DNA of 64,000 nt from Clavibacter sp. B3I6 (lineage in GTDB: Bacteria > Actinomycetota > Actinomycetes > Actinomycetales > Microbacteriaceae): assembly GCF_030816895.1 (NCBI RefSeq), contig NZ_JAUSYL010000001.1, positions 992,001-1,056,000 on the forward strand. The letters are read 5' to 3'. Positions 27,005-36,925 of the stretch are shown here, piece by piece. The position numbers and the translations under genes are program-made. Below the pieces are notes generated by a model, which made no database searches, was not told the DNA's origin, and worked only from the letters and a program-made list of their open reading frames with translations. Positions within the stretch are counted from its first letter, which is position 1; every line of letters begins with the position of its first letter.

Positions 27005-28062
27005 GAGGTGATCTGGGCGACGTCGACGCGCTCGTCGTCGTGGTGCGCGAGGAGCGGGTCCCCGGGGCCGTAGTTGACGGCCGGCACGCCCAGCGCGCTG
27101 AACCGGGCCACGTCGGTCCAGCCGTACTTGGGCTTGGCCTCCCCGCCGACGGCGGCGAGGAACGGCTGCGCGATCGCGGCGTCGAGGCCGGGGCGCGCGC
27201 CCTCCGCGAGGTCGACGACCGTGATCTCGAAGCCCGGGAACAGGCTCGTCACGTGCGCGACGGCCTCGGCCCCCGAGCGGCTCGGCGCGAAGCGGTAGTT
27301 GACGTGGACCATCGCCTCGTCCGGGATCACGTTGCCCGCGATGCCGCCGGACACCCCGACCGCGTTGAGGCCCTCGCGGTAGACGAGGCCGTCGACCTCG
27401 ACCTCGCGCGCCTCGTACGCGGCGAGCGTGGCGAGCACGGGCGCGATGCGGTGGATCGCGTTCTCGCCGACCCAGGAGCGGGCCGAGTGCGAGCGCCTGC
27501 CGAACGCGCGCACCTCGACGCGCAGGTTGCCGTTGCAGCCGCCCTCGATCTCGGCGCGCGTCGGCTCGCCGAGGATGGCGAAGTCGCCCTCGAGGAGCTC
27601 GGGGCGGGTGCGGGCCAGGCGGCCGAGGCCGTTGAGGCTGTCGGACACCTCCTCGTGGTCGTACCAGATCCAGGTGATGTCGTACGCGGGATCCGCGAGC
27701 TCGGCTGCGAGGACCAGCTGCACGGCGACGCCCGCCTTCATGTCGACGGTGCCGCGGCCCCAGAGGTACTCGACGCCGTCCTCGTGCTCGGTGCGGGTGG
27801 GCAGGTTGCGGTTGAGCGGCACGGTGTCGATGTGGCCGGCGATGACGACCCGGCGGTCGCGCCCGAGGCGCGTGCGGGCGACGACCGCGTCGCCGTCGCG
27901 CTCCACCTCGAGGTGCGCGCAGCCCGCGAGGGCGCGCTCGATGGCGTCGGCGAGCGTCGCCTCGTCCCCCGAGACGGATTCGACGTCGCAGATCGCGCGG
28001 GTGAGCGCCACGCTCCCGGCGGTGAGGTCGAGCTCGGGCACGGCGGGCGTCTCGGTCGGCAT
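26965..28062 (-). CDS. dapE: Succinyl-diaminopimelate desuccinylase
   Basis: Zinc M20 hydrolase that releases succinate from N-succinyl-LL-diaminopimelate in lysine and peptidoglycan synthesis. Motifs: VIAGHIDTVPLN, WGRGTVDMKAGVA, WYDHEEVSD, LGEPTRAEIEGGC and PAVNYGPGDPLLAHHDDE. 365 residues from ATG 28062; an in-frame ATG at 28071 would add three. I prefer 28062 because TAGGAT ends exactly seven bases before it. It is divergent from dapD, its pathway partner (DapD makes the N-succinyl precursor one aminotransfer step earlier). Confidence 0.9.
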   Translation of the reverse strand: MPTETPAVPELDLTAGSVALTRAICDVESVSGDEATLADAIERALAGCAHLEVERDGDAVVARTRLGRDRRVVIAGHIDTVPLNRNLPTRTEHEDGVEYLWGRGTVDMKAGVAVQLVLAAELADPAYDITWIWYDHEEVSDSLNGLGRLARTRPELLEGDFAILGEPTRAEIEGGCNGNLRVEVRAFGRRSHSARSWVGENAIHRIAPVLATLAAYEAREVEVDGLVYREGLNAVGVSGGIAGNVIPDEAMVHVNYRFAPSRSGAEAVAHVTSLFPGFEITVVDLAEGARPGLDAAIAQPFLAAVGGEAKPKYGWTDVARFSALGVPAVNYGPGDPLLAHHDDERVDVAQITSCERGLRAWLTAR

Positions 28063-28069
28063 GCGAGAC

Positions 28070-28075
28070 ATCCTA
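28070..28075 (-). promoter_or_regulatory. -10 element of the dapE leaderless promoter
   Basis: TAGGAT on the minus strand, seven bases before the dapE ATG at 28062. Confidence 0.45.
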
Positions 28076-28137
28076 GGTCGGCGGCGGCACGCGGCCCTGG
28101 GCAGGACCCGGACGGCGGGGTGGCGGACGGCGATCGG

Positions 28138-28143
28138 TACGCT
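28138..28143 (+). promoter_or_regulatory. -10 element of the dapD leaderless promoter
   Basis: TACGCT, six bases before the dapD ATG at 28150. With the dapE box at 28070-28075 it gives two back-to-back promoters in under 90 bases. Confidence 0.5.
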
Positions 28144-28149
28144 GGCCGC

Positions 28150-29136
28150 ATGGCCTCCCCCGCTCCGACCCCGTCCGCCGCGCCCGCCACCGGATCCGCC
28201 TGGGGCTACGGCCTCGCGACCGTGGCCTCCGACGGCACCGTGCTCGACACCTGGTTCCCCGCCCCCGAGCTGGGCTCCCTGCCCGCGGGACGCGACCGCT
28301 GGATCGCGCCGGCCTGGGTCGAGGAGCTCGCCGTCGCCGACCCGCGCCGCGGCGTCACGGTCGACATCGTCACGGTGGAGATCGACCTGGAGGCGCCGCC
28401 CGCCTCCACGCCCGACGCCTACCTCCGCCTGCACCTGCTGAGCCACCTGCTCGTGCAGCCGAACGCGCTCTCGCTCGACGGGATCTTCGCGCACCTCCCC
28501 ATCGTCGTGTGGACCAACGCCGGCCCCGTGCACCCCGACGACTTCGACCGGCTCCGCCCCTCCCTCCAGCGCGCCGGCATCGCCGCGCACGGCGTCGACA
28601 AGTTCCCGCGCCTCCTCGACTACGTCACCCCCGACCGCGTGCGCATCGCCGACGCGTCGCGCGTGCGCCTCGGCGCCCACCTCGCGCCCGGCACGACCGT
28701 CATGCACGAGGGCTTCGTGAACTTCAACGCCGGCACCCTCGGCGCCTCCATGGTCGAGGGACGCATCTCGCAGGGCGTGGTCGTCGGCGACGGCTCGGAC
28801 GTGGGCGGCGGCGCCTCCATCATGGGCACGCTCTCGGGGGGCGGCACGGAGCGCGTCGTCATCGGCGAGCGGGCCCTCCTCGGCGCCAACTCCGGCGTGG
28901 GGATCTCGATCGGCGACGACAGCGTCGTGGAGGCCGGCCTCTACGTGACCGCGGGCACCAAGGTGCGCCTCGCGGGCCAGGCGCCGGGACCCGACGGCAC
29001 CGTGCCCCAGGTGAAGGCCGTCGAGCTGTCGGGCCGCCCGGGGATCCTGTTCCGCCGCAACTCGCTCACGGGCGCCGTCGAGGCCGTGCCGCGTCGCGGC
29101 GGCGGGCAGATCCTGAACGAAGCGCTGCACGCGTAG
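28150..29136 (+). CDS. dapD: Tetrahydrodipicolinate N-succinyltransferase
   Basis: Transfers succinyl from succinyl-CoA to tetrahydrodipicolinate in the diaminopimelate pathway. 328 residues. The left-handed parallel beta-helix of hexapeptide repeats is obvious in the second half (RIADASRVRLGAHLAPGTTV, then MHEGFVNFNAGTLGASMVEG and GVVVGDGSDVGGGASIMGTL). The long N-terminal domain before it is the actinobacterial (mycobacterial Rv1201c) type of DapD. ATG 28150 is supported by the leaderless promoter; upstream in-frame sequence is antisense to dapE and not homologous. Confidence 0.92.
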   Translation: MASPAPTPSAAPATGSAWGYGLATVASDGTVLDTWFPAPELGSLPAGRDRWIAPAWVEELAVADPRRGVTVDIVTVEIDLEAPPASTPDAYLRLHLLSHLLVQPNALSLDGIFAHLPIVVWTNAGPVHPDDFDRLRPSLQRAGIAAHGVDKFPRLLDYVTPDRVRIADASRVRLGAHLAPGTTVMHEGFVNFNAGTLGASMVEGRISQGVVVGDGSDVGGGASIMGTLSGGGTERVVIGERALLGANSGVGISIGDDSVVEAGLYVTAGTKVRLAGQAPGPDGTVPQVKAVELSGRPGILFRRNSLTGAVEAVPRRGGGQILNEALHA

Positions 29137-29151
29137 CGGCGGCCCGGCGGA

Positions 29152-29984
<833 letters not shown>

Positions 29985-29988
<4 letters not shown>

Positions 29989-31202
29989 CGGGCGGACAGG
30001 ATCTCGAGGACGACGCCGTCGCCGATGTCCACGCGGGTCCCCGGCACGACCACGAGCGACTCGCCGGGGCGGAGCGCGAGGCGCTCGACGCCGGGCGCGA
30101 GCACGACGGTGCCGTTCGTGGAGTCGAGGTCGGTCACCACGATCGCACCGGACTCCTGCCGGAGCGCCACGTGCGTGCCGGAGATCTCGCCGAGCGGGGA
30201 GGGCACCGTGACCAGTCGCGGCGCCGGGCCCCGCACGACGCGCGGCGGGCGGGGACGGCGGCCCACGATGACGGGGACGTCGAGCGGGATGCGCTCGGGA
30301 TCCGGGTGCCCCGTCCCGGCGGCGAGCGGCACCCCGTCGCGCATGATGCGGACGGCGTGCACGATGCGGATCGCGTCGGCGTCGGCGTCGGCCTCGGGCG
30401 TCGTCGCGATGGCGACCGTGGGGACGCCTGCCGAGCGGGCCCGGGCGGCCGCCTCATCGTCCGCGGCGGGGTCGCCCAGGGCGGAGGCTGACCGATCCGC
30501 GACAGGGGCCGCCGGGACGGACGAGGAGGCGGAGGCGGCGGGCGGATCGGCCGGCGCGAAGGCCTCCCCCGAGGGCGCGTCGAGGACCGTCGAGACGAGG
30601 CCCGGGTCGACGGGCGCGGACGCCCGGTGCGCGCCGCCCCCGGCCCGGCGGCCGCTCCCGCCCGCGGATCCGGATGCGCGCTCGTCGGACGCCCGTGCGT
30701 CGACGCGCCACGCGATGGCGTCCGCGACGACCGCCCCGGCCACGACGGGCAGGCCGTCGGCCACGACGGCCGAGAGGGGCGCGGACGCGCTCCCCAGGCG
30801 GTAGGCCCGCACGCGGTCGAGCGTCGCGAGGTAGAAGGGGAGCGCCTGGCGCGCGTCGACGCGACGCGGGGCGAGGTCGGCGGGGGGCGCGGACTCGTCG
30901 TACCCGCCGTCGACGTCGACCACGGCGTCGCCCCGCAGCACGACCTGGAGGCGGGCGGCGTCGGGGGCCCCGGCCTCGTGCACGACCACGGCGAAGGACG
31001 CGACCTCGTCGGGGCCGCGCAGCGGGAGCACCGCGACGATCGACTCGGCGGCGACCTGCGGCTGCGCGAGGATCCGCCAGAGGTCGTCCACGAGGCGCGT
31101 GGACGCGCCGTCGGGCAGGAGCACGACCGCCTGCGGCGTGACCACCGCGACGCCGGCGGATCCCGCGGCGGCGGGAGAGGATCGGTGGGAGCCCTCGCTC
31201 AC
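29985..31202 (-). CDS. FHA-domain protein with novel N-terminal region
   Basis: 405 residues from a GTG. The C-terminal about 110 residues form an FHA domain that binds phosphothreonine (IPLDVPVIVGRRPRPPRV, then SGTHVALRQESGAIVVTDLD with STNGTVV). The N-terminal 150 residues (VVTPQAVVLLPDGASTRLVD, VVHEAGAPDAARLQVVLRGD) form a compact domain I do not recognise; it resembles the front part of other actinobacterial FHA proteins paired with PP2C. A disordered Ala/Ser/Pro linker joins them. ATGA overlap with the phosphatase indicates translational coupling and a common phospho-signalling role. Confidence 0.82.
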
Positions 31203-31422
31203 GTCATGGGCTCCATCGAGGGTCGGCGCCCGGTCGGGCGGTCGGCGACGGGCCTCGGGCGGCCGGACGCGCTGGGATGGATCCTACCGCGTGGGCGACC
31301 CCCGGCCGAGGGGTGCGCGGACGTCGGCCCTCGGGCCCCGAGGAGGGGCATCCGCACCGCCGGAGGGTCCGCGCACCGCGGATCCGGTTGCCCGGCCCCC
31401 GTCGGGCTGTCATGCTCGGACG

Positions 31423-31902
31423 ATGAGCACGCCGCCGCGCCCCTCCGCCCGCGGGCTCCCCGTCGACGCGATCTCCCGCTCCATCGTCGACCAGCTGCGG
31501 GAGGACGGCCGCCGGTCGTACGCGGAGATCGGCAAGGCGGTCGGGTTGAGCGAGGCCGCCGTGCGCCAGCGGGTGCAGAAGCTCACCGACGCCGGCGTGA
31601 TCCGCATCGTGGCGCTCACCGACCCGCAGCAGCTCGGGCTCACGCGCCAGGCCATGATCGGCGTGACGGTGAGCGGCGACGTGCGCGTCGTGGCCGACGC
31701 CCTCGCGGCCATCCCCGCGGTCGACTACGTCGTGATGACGGCGGGCACGTTCGACCTGCTCGCCGAGGTGGTGTGCGAGGACGACGAGGAGCTCGTCGAG
31801 CTCCTGAACGCCCGCATCCGCGGGCTCGAGGGCGTCGTGAGCACGGAGACGTTCGTGTACCTCAAGGTCCACACGCAGGACGGGCACGGGCGCTCCCGGT
31901 GA
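31423..31902 (+). CDS. Lrp/AsnC-family transcriptional regulator
   Basis: 159 residues. An N-terminal helix-turn-helix (SIVDQLREDGRRSYAEIGKA, VGLSEAAVRQRVQKLTDAGV) is followed by the RAM ligand-binding domain (VVADALAAIPAVDYVVMTAG, FDLLAEVVCEDDEELVELL). CATGCT six bases before ATG 31423 suggests a leaderless transcript. Earlier in-frame starts as far as 31099 would give a Pro/Arg-rich extension antisense to the FHA gene and are rejected. Regulon unknown; no amino acid transporter is adjacent. Confidence 0.87.
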   Translation: MSTPPRPSARGLPVDAISRSIVDQLREDGRRSYAEIGKAVGLSEAAVRQRVQKLTDAGVIRIVALTDPQQLGLTRQAMIGVTVSGDVRVVADALAAIPAVDYVVMTAGTFDLLAEVVCEDDEELVELLNARIRGLEGVVSTETFVYLKVHTQDGHGRSR

Positions 31903-31990
31903 CGCCGGCACGGCCGCCCCTCCCCCGACGCGGCTCCGCCGGTCCGTCCCCCGCCCGCGCCGTGACGGTCCGGCTTCGCGGCACCCGCCC

Positions 31991-31996
31991 TAGCCT
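31991..31996 (+). promoter_or_regulatory. -10 element of the ogt leaderless promoter
   Basis: TAGCCT, six bases before the ATG at 32003, with no ribosome binding site between. Confidence 0.5.
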
Positions 31997-32002
31997 CGCC
32001 GC

Positions 32003-32614
32003 ATGACGCCCTCCCCCGCTCCCGTCCTCGCTCCCCCGCGCCCACCGAGTGCTCCCGGCACGAGCGCCGCCGCGCCGTCACGCGATCCCGGCGGTCGGCT
32101 CCCACCGGCACCCGGCGCGCTGCCCCCGGGGGCTTCTCTCCTGCGCGTGCCGTCGCCCGTGGGGCGGCTCGAGCTCGTGTCCGAGGGCGACCGGATCACC
32201 TCCCTCACCATCGCGACCGGCGGTCTCCTGCCGCTCGACCACCTCGACGACCGCCCGAGCCCCGTCCTCCGGGAGGCCGCCCGGCAGTTCAAGGAGTGGT
32301 CCGCGGGGCGCCGGCAGGCCTTCGACGTCCCGGTGCGCCTCGCCGGCACGCCGTTCCAGGTCGCGGTATGGGAGGCGCTCCTGCGGATCCCGCACGGCGG
32401 CGTCACGACGTACGGCGCCCTGGCGCAGGCCGCCGGCCGGCCGGGCGGGGCACGGGCGGTGGGCGGTGCCGTGGGCGCCAACCGGCTGTGCATCCTGGTG
32501 CCCTGCCACCGCGTCCTCGGCGCGGACGGGCGCGTCACGGGCTTCAGCGCGGGCGACGGCGTCGCCACGAAGGTGCGGCTGCTGGCGCTCGAGGGATCGG
32601 TGCTGGCGTCGTGA
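32003..32614 (+). CDS. ogt: Methylated-DNA--protein-cysteine methyltransferase
   Basis: Suicide enzyme that moves alkyl groups from O6-alkylguanine to its own cysteine. 203 residues; the active site PCHRV (residues about 169-173, Cys the acceptor), the helix-turn-helix RIPHGGVTTYGALAQAAGRP and the arginine finger ANRL are all present. The first 45 residues are Pro/Ala-rich and not conserved. The stop overlaps the tag start by four bases (GTGA), making an operon of two alkylation-damage repair genes. Confidence 0.9.
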   Translation: MTPSPAPVLAPPRPPSAPGTSAAAPSRDPGGRLPPAPGALPPGASLLRVPSPVGRLELVSEGDRITSLTIATGGLLPLDHLDDRPSPVLREAARQFKEWSAGRRQAFDVPVRLAGTPFQVAVWEALLRIPHGGVTTYGALAQAAGRPGGARAVGGAVGANRLCILVPCHRVLGADGRVTGFSAGDGVATKVRLLALEGSVLAS

Positions 32615-33204
32615 CACGGGAGTCGGTCGTCGTCGGCGACGACGGCGTCGCACGCTGCGCCTGGTCCGCCGCCGACCCGGAGTACCGCAGGTACCACGAC
32701 GAGGAGTGGGGGCGGCCGCTCCACGGTGACCGGCCGCTCTTCGAGAAGCTGTGCCTCGAGGGGTTCCAAGCGGGACTGTCCTGGATCACCATCCTCCGCA
32801 AGCGCCCCCGGTTCCGGGAGGTCTTCCACGGCTTCGACATCGACGCCGTGGCCGCCATGGACGAGGACGACGTCGAGCGGCTCATGGGTGACGCCGGGAT
32901 CATCCGCAACCGCGCGAAGATCCTCGCCGCCTCCGGCAACGCACGGGCTGTGCGCGCGCTCCTGGGCGAGCGCGGGGACGGCGCGCTCGACCGCCTGGTC
33001 TGGGCGCACGCGTCCGACCCGTCGTCCCGGCCGCGGCCCGCCACCGCCGACGACATCCCCGCGATCACCCCCGAGTCCACCGCGCTCAGCCGGGAGCTCA
33101 AGGTGCACGGGCTCCGCTTCGTCGGGCCGACGACCGTGTACGCCCTCATGCAGTCCTCGGGACTGGTGGACGACCACGTCGTCGGGTGCCACCGGGCAGT
33201 CTGA
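32611..33204 (+). CDS. tag: DNA-3-methyladenine glycosylase I
   Basis: Base-excision enzyme removing 3-methyladenine. 197 residues from the GTG that overlaps the ogt stop. Family motifs: RCAWSAADPEYRRYHDEEWG, FEKLCLEGFQAGLSWITIL, and the C-terminal LRFVGPTTVYALMQSSGLVD with DHVVGC. The Zn ligands (Cys near the start, His/Cys at DDHVVGCHR) are visible. Operon partner of ogt; the corresponding gene lies in the same chromosomal neighbourhood in mycobacteria. Confidence 0.92.
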   Translation: MTRESVVVGDDGVARCAWSAADPEYRRYHDEEWGRPLHGDRPLFEKLCLEGFQAGLSWITILRKRPRFREVFHGFDIDAVAAMDEDDVERLMGDAGIIRNRAKILAASGNARAVRALLGERGDGALDRLVWAHASDPSSRPRPATADDIPAITPESTALSRELKVHGLRFVGPTTVYALMQSSGLVDDHVVGCHRAV

Positions 33205-33300
33205 TCGGCGCGTCGTCCCCGTCCCGCCGGCCCGGCGTGGAGGCGCGTCCTGCGCGCGCGACGGCGGCGTGGCCGGATCCGCCCGATGAGCGCAGCCGGA

Positions 33301-34056
33301 TCAGTGCGGCGCGGCCACCAGAACGAGGTCGCCGGATCCGCCGCGCGTGAGCTCGACGCCGGCCTCGGCGGCCCACTCGAGCAGCTCGTCGACGGAGGCG
33401 AGGTCGCGACCGGCGAGGACCAGGGCCCGCACCAGGTCGCCCTTGGCCTTCTTGTTGAAGTGGTTGAGCGCGCGCACCGTCCCGTCCTCGCCGCGGGCGA
33501 CGACGCGCACGACGGTCGAGTCGGCGTGATCCGGCCGCGGCCCGAGCGCGGCGTAGCCGTCGGAGCGGAGGTCGAGGACGAGGCCCGGGATGGCCTCGAG
33601 AACGCGGCGGACGGAGGCCATCCAGTGCGCCTTCATCCGGAGGCCCGGCACCCGGCTGTCGTGGGAGAGCCGGTACGCGGGGATCGGGTCGGTGGCCATG
33701 ACGGGCCCGAACAGGGCCGAGTGCACGGCGACGTGGCGGCCGGCGAACGCCAGCTGCGCGTCGTCCAGGGCGTCGGCGCCGATGGGGTCGTAGAGGACGC
33801 CGGTGTAGCGCCGGAGCGCCGGCATGGTGGGCGAGGACTCCACGAGCCGGTCGCGTTCCACCTCGCCCGCCTGGCGCGGACCCAGCTTGAGGGCCCGCGC
33901 CGCCGCCTCGGGGTCCCGCGCGAGGTCCGCGACGGCCCGGATGATCGTCCGCCGCTCCGCCGTCAGCTCGGGGAAGGAGAGCCGCCCGAGGTCCAGGCGG
34001 GATCCGTCGTCCCCGCCGTCGCGCTTCGTCTCGGACGGGGGCAGCAGGACGAGCAC
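33301..34056 (-). CDS. yaaA: YaaA-family peroxide stress protein (DUF328)
   Basis: 251 residues from a GTG at 34056. Starts MLVLLPPSETKRDG, the YaaA signature, and contains SALFGPVMATDPIPAYRLSH and ALNHFNKKAKGDLVRAL. In E. coli YaaA limits free iron and DNA damage under peroxide stress and binds DNA. Convergent with tag. It lies downstream of the ATP synthase operon on the same strand, separated from atpC by an imperfect hairpin. Confidence 0.87.
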   Translation of the reverse strand: MLVLLPPSETKRDGGDDGSRLDLGRLSFPELTAERRTIIRAVADLARDPEAAARALKLGPRQAGEVERDRLVESSPTMPALRRYTGVLYDPIGADALDDAQLAFAGRHVAVHSALFGPVMATDPIPAYRLSHDSRVPGLRMKAHWMASVRRVLEAIPGLVLDLRSDGYAALGPRPDHADSTVVRVVARGEDGTVRALNHFNKKAKGDLVRALVLAGRDLASVDELLEWAAEAGVELTRGGSGDLVLVAAPH

Positions 34057-34162
34057 GGGACCTCCGGGTGGGGCGGCGGGACGGGACGGGGGTGCGAGCT
34101 GGGATGGAGGTGCGGCGACGGGAGGCCGGAGCGGCGCGACCCACCGCCCCTGGACGCACGAA

Positions 34163-34192
34163 GGCGGACGGCCCCCGAGGGGACCGCCCGCC
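34163..34192 (-). terminator. Imperfect GC-rich hairpin after atpC
   Basis: GGCGG/CCGCC, CGG/CCG and CCC/GGG pair across 34163-34192 with two mismatches and loop CGAG. It lies 18 bases beyond the atpC stop, where the atp operon should end. Confidence 0.55.
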
Positions 34193-34209
34193 GTCGGACG
34201 GAGGTGGCG

Positions 34210-34479
34210 CTACGCGACCAGGGAGGCCTGGCGCGCGACCACGGTCACGTTGTCGTTCTCCACCGAGAGGAAGCCCTCGTCGGCGTCGGCCGTGATCACG
34301 GATCCGCCGTCCTGCGTGATGCGGACGTTGCCGGTCGCGAGGATCGCCAGCAGCGGCTCGTGACCGGCGAGGATGCCGATCTCGCCCTCGCTGGTGCGCG
34401 CGACGACCATGGACGCCTGCCCCGACCAGACCTGCTGGTCGGCGGACACCACGGTCACCGTGAGATCAGCGCGCGCCAT
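34210..34479 (-). CDS. atpC: ATP synthase F1 epsilon subunit
   Basis: 89 residues, the short actinobacterial form consisting only of the N-terminal beta-sandwich (MARADLTVTVVSADQQVWSG, GEIGILAGHEPLLAIL). The helical C-terminal domain that inhibits ATP hydrolysis in E. coli is missing. Part of the central stalk. One base after the atpD stop; last gene of the atp operon. Confidence 0.93.
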   Translation of the reverse strand: MARADLTVTVVSADQQVWSGQASMVVARTSEGEIGILAGHEPLLAILATGNVRITQDGGSVITADADEGFLSVENDNVTVVARQASLVA

Positions 34480-34480
34480 G

Positions 34481-35941
34481 TCAGCCGTTCTCCTTCTGGA
34501 TCTCGGACCAGCGGCGCTCGACGTCGTCGAGGTCGCCGACGTTGAAGAACGCCTGCTCGGCGACGTGGTCGTAGTCGCCGTCGGCGATCTTCGAGAACGA
34601 CTCGATGGTGTTCTTCAGCGGCACGGTGGACCCCTCGACGCCCGTGAACTTCTTCGCCATGTACGTGTTCTGCGAGAGGAACTGCTGGATGCGGCGGGCA
34701 CGGGAGACCGTGACCTTGTCCTCCTCGGAGAGCTCGTCGACGCCGAGGATCGCGATGATCTCCTGGAGCTCCTTGTTCTTCTGCAGGATCGCCTTGACGC
34801 GGGTGGCCGTGTCGTAGTGCGCCTGGCCCAGGTACCGCGGGTCGAGGATGCGGCTGGTGGACGTCAGCGGGTCGACGGCCGGGTAGAGGCCGCGCGAGGC
34901 GATCTCGCGGCTGAGCTCCGTGGTCGCGTCGAGGTGCGCGAACGTGGTGGCCGGTGCCGGGTCGGTGTAGTCGTCCGCGGGGACGTAGATGGCCTGCAGC
35001 GACGTGATGCTGTGGCCGCGGGTCGACGTGATGCGCTCCTGGAGCACGCCCATCTCGTCCGCGAGGTTCGGCTGGTAGCCCACCGCGGACGGCATGCGGC
35101 CGAGCAGCGTGGAGACCTCGGATCCGGCCTGCGTGAAGCGGAAGATGTTGTCGATGAAGAGCAGCACGTCCTGGTTCTTCACGTCGCGGAAGTACTCCGC
35201 CATCGTGAGCGCGGACAGGGCCACGCGCAGGCGCGTTCCCGGCGGCTCGTCCATCTGGCCGAAGACCAACGCGGTCTTGTCGAAGACGCCGGCCTCCTCC
35301 ATCTCCATGATGAGGTCGTTGCCCTCACGCGTGCGCTCGCCGACGCCGGCGAACACGGACACGCCGCCGTGGTCCTGCGCGACGCGCTGGATCATCTCCT
35401 GGATGAGGACGGTCTTGCCGACGCCCGCGCCGCCGAACAGGCCGATCTTGCCGCCCTGCACGTACGGGGTGAGGAGGTCGATGACCTTGATGCCGGTCTC
35501 GAACAGCTGCGTCTTGGACTCGAGCTGGTCGAACATCGGGGGCTTGCGGTGGATGGGCCAGCGCTCGGTGATCTCGATCGGCTCGCCGCCGACGTTGTTG
35601 AGGATGTCGCCGGTGACGTTGAAGACCTTGCCCTTGGTGATGTCGCCGACGGGCACCGAGATGGCGGCACCCGTGTCGCGCACCTCCTGGCCGCGGACGA
35701 GGCCGTCCGTGGGCTTCAGGGCGATCGCGCGCACGACGTCGTCGCCGAGGTGCAGGGCGATCTCGAGCGTGATCTCCGTCGACTCCTCGCCGAGGGTGAT
35801 CGTGGTCTTCAGGGCGTTGTAGACCGGGGGGATCGAGTCGTGCGGGAACTCGATGTCCACGACCGGGCCGGTGACGCGGACGATGCGTCCGACGCCGGCC
35901 ACGCTGTCGCTGGCGACCGGCGCAGTGGCGGTGTCAGTCAT
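34481..35941 (-). CDS. atpD: ATP synthase F1 beta subunit
   Basis: Catalytic subunit, 486 residues. Walker A GGAGVGKTVLIQEM, the catalytic VGERTREGNDL region, LLFIDNIFRFTQAGSE (Walker B) and DELSEEDK near the C-terminus are intact. ATG at 35941 follows a short purine-rich stretch. Seventh gene of the operon, 35 bases after atpG. Confidence 0.97.
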   Translation of the reverse strand: MTDTATAPVASDSVAGVGRIVRVTGPVVDIEFPHDSIPPVYNALKTTITLGEESTEITLEIALHLGDDVVRAIALKPTDGLVRGQEVRDTGAAISVPVGDITKGKVFNVTGDILNNVGGEPIEITERWPIHRKPPMFDQLESKTQLFETGIKVIDLLTPYVQGGKIGLFGGAGVGKTVLIQEMIQRVAQDHGGVSVFAGVGERTREGNDLIMEMEEAGVFDKTALVFGQMDEPPGTRLRVALSALTMAEYFRDVKNQDVLLFIDNIFRFTQAGSEVSTLLGRMPSAVGYQPNLADEMGVLQERITSTRGHSITSLQAIYVPADDYTDPAPATTFAHLDATTELSREIASRGLYPAVDPLTSTSRILDPRYLGQAHYDTATRVKAILQKNKELQEIIAILGVDELSEEDKVTVSRARRIQQFLSQNTYMAKKFTGVEGSTVPLKNTIESFSKIADGDYDHVAEQAFFNVGDLDDVERRWSEIQKENG

Positions 35942-35976
35942 TGATGTCTCTCTTCTTCATTCGTGGAGCGTGGGAG

Positions 35977-36876
35977 TTACTTGCTGGAGGCGAGCGCGTC
36001 CGCGCCGCCGACGATCTCGGAGATCTGCTGCGTGATCTCAGTCTGACGCGCGTTGTTGCGCAGCCGCGTGTACGTGATCACGAGCTTGTCGGCGTTGTCG
36101 CTCGCCGACTTCATGGCCTTCTGGCGCGCGGCGTGCTCCGAGGCGGCCGACTGCAGCATGGCGTTGAAGATGCGGCTCTCGATGTAGACGGGCAGCAGCG
36201 CGTCGAGCACGTCGCCCACCTCGGGCTCGAACTCGTAGAGCGGCAGGACGGCGCCGTCACCGGGAGCCTCCACCCCCTCGACGACCTCGAGCGGCAGCAG
36301 CCGGACGACCTCGGGCTTCTGCGTGGCGATGGACACGAAGCGGTTGAAGACGATGTGGATCTCGTCCACGCCGCCCTCGGACGCCTCCGTCACGAACTTC
36401 TCGACGAGCGCATCGCCGATGGACTTCGCGGTCTCGAACTCCGGCTTCTCCGTGCTCCCCGTCCAGATGCGCTCCGAGGAGCGCTTGCGGAACTTGAAGT
36501 ACCCGACGGCCTTCCGGCCCACCAGGTAGTACACGATCTCCTTGCCCTGCGAGCGGAGCAGCTCGGCGAGCTGCTCGGACTCCTTCAGGACGCTGGAGCT
36601 GAACGCCCCGGCGAGGCCGCGGTCGGAGGCGAAGACGACGATCGCCGCCCGCTCCACCTTCTCGGGCTCGGTCGTGAGGATGTGGTCGACGTTGGAGAAC
36701 GTCGCCACCGCCGAGACCGCGCGCGTGACGGCACGGCTGTACGGCGCGGACGCCGCCATCCGCTGCTGCGCCTTCTGGATGCGCGACGCGGAGATCAGCT
36801 CCATCGCGCGGGTGATCTTCTTCGTCGTCTGCGCGGACTTGATCTTCTGCGTGTAGACCCGGAGTTGCGCTCCCAT
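35977..36876 (-). CDS. atpG: ATP synthase F1 gamma subunit
   Basis: Central rotor shaft, 299 residues from ATG 36876 (MGAQLRVYTQKIKSAQTTKK, the family start). The C-terminal helix ends SDNADKLVITYTRLRNNARQ, with TEITQQISEIVGGADAL as usual. A longer in-frame start at 37062 is an artefact antisense to nothing conserved and rejected. Between atpA and atpD. Confidence 0.95.
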   Translation of the reverse strand: MGAQLRVYTQKIKSAQTTKKITRAMELISASRIQKAQQRMAASAPYSRAVTRAVSAVATFSNVDHILTTEPEKVERAAIVVFASDRGLAGAFSSSVLKESEQLAELLRSQGKEIVYYLVGRKAVGYFKFRKRSSERIWTGSTEKPEFETAKSIGDALVEKFVTEASEGGVDEIHIVFNRFVSIATQKPEVVRLLPLEVVEGVEAPGDGAVLPLYEFEPEVGDVLDALLPVYIESRIFNAMLQSAASEHAARQKAMKSASDNADKLVITYTRLRNNARQTEITQQISEIVGGADALASSK

Positions 36877-36925
36877 GAGTCTCCCTATCGGTCTCGGTCG
36901 GTGGCGGATCGGTGAGGCGAGCGCG

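Noticed and set aside
25619..27073. 484-residue plus-strand frame
   Set aside because: Antisense to DUF3117 leader and the membrane glycosyltransferase-like gene, no motif.
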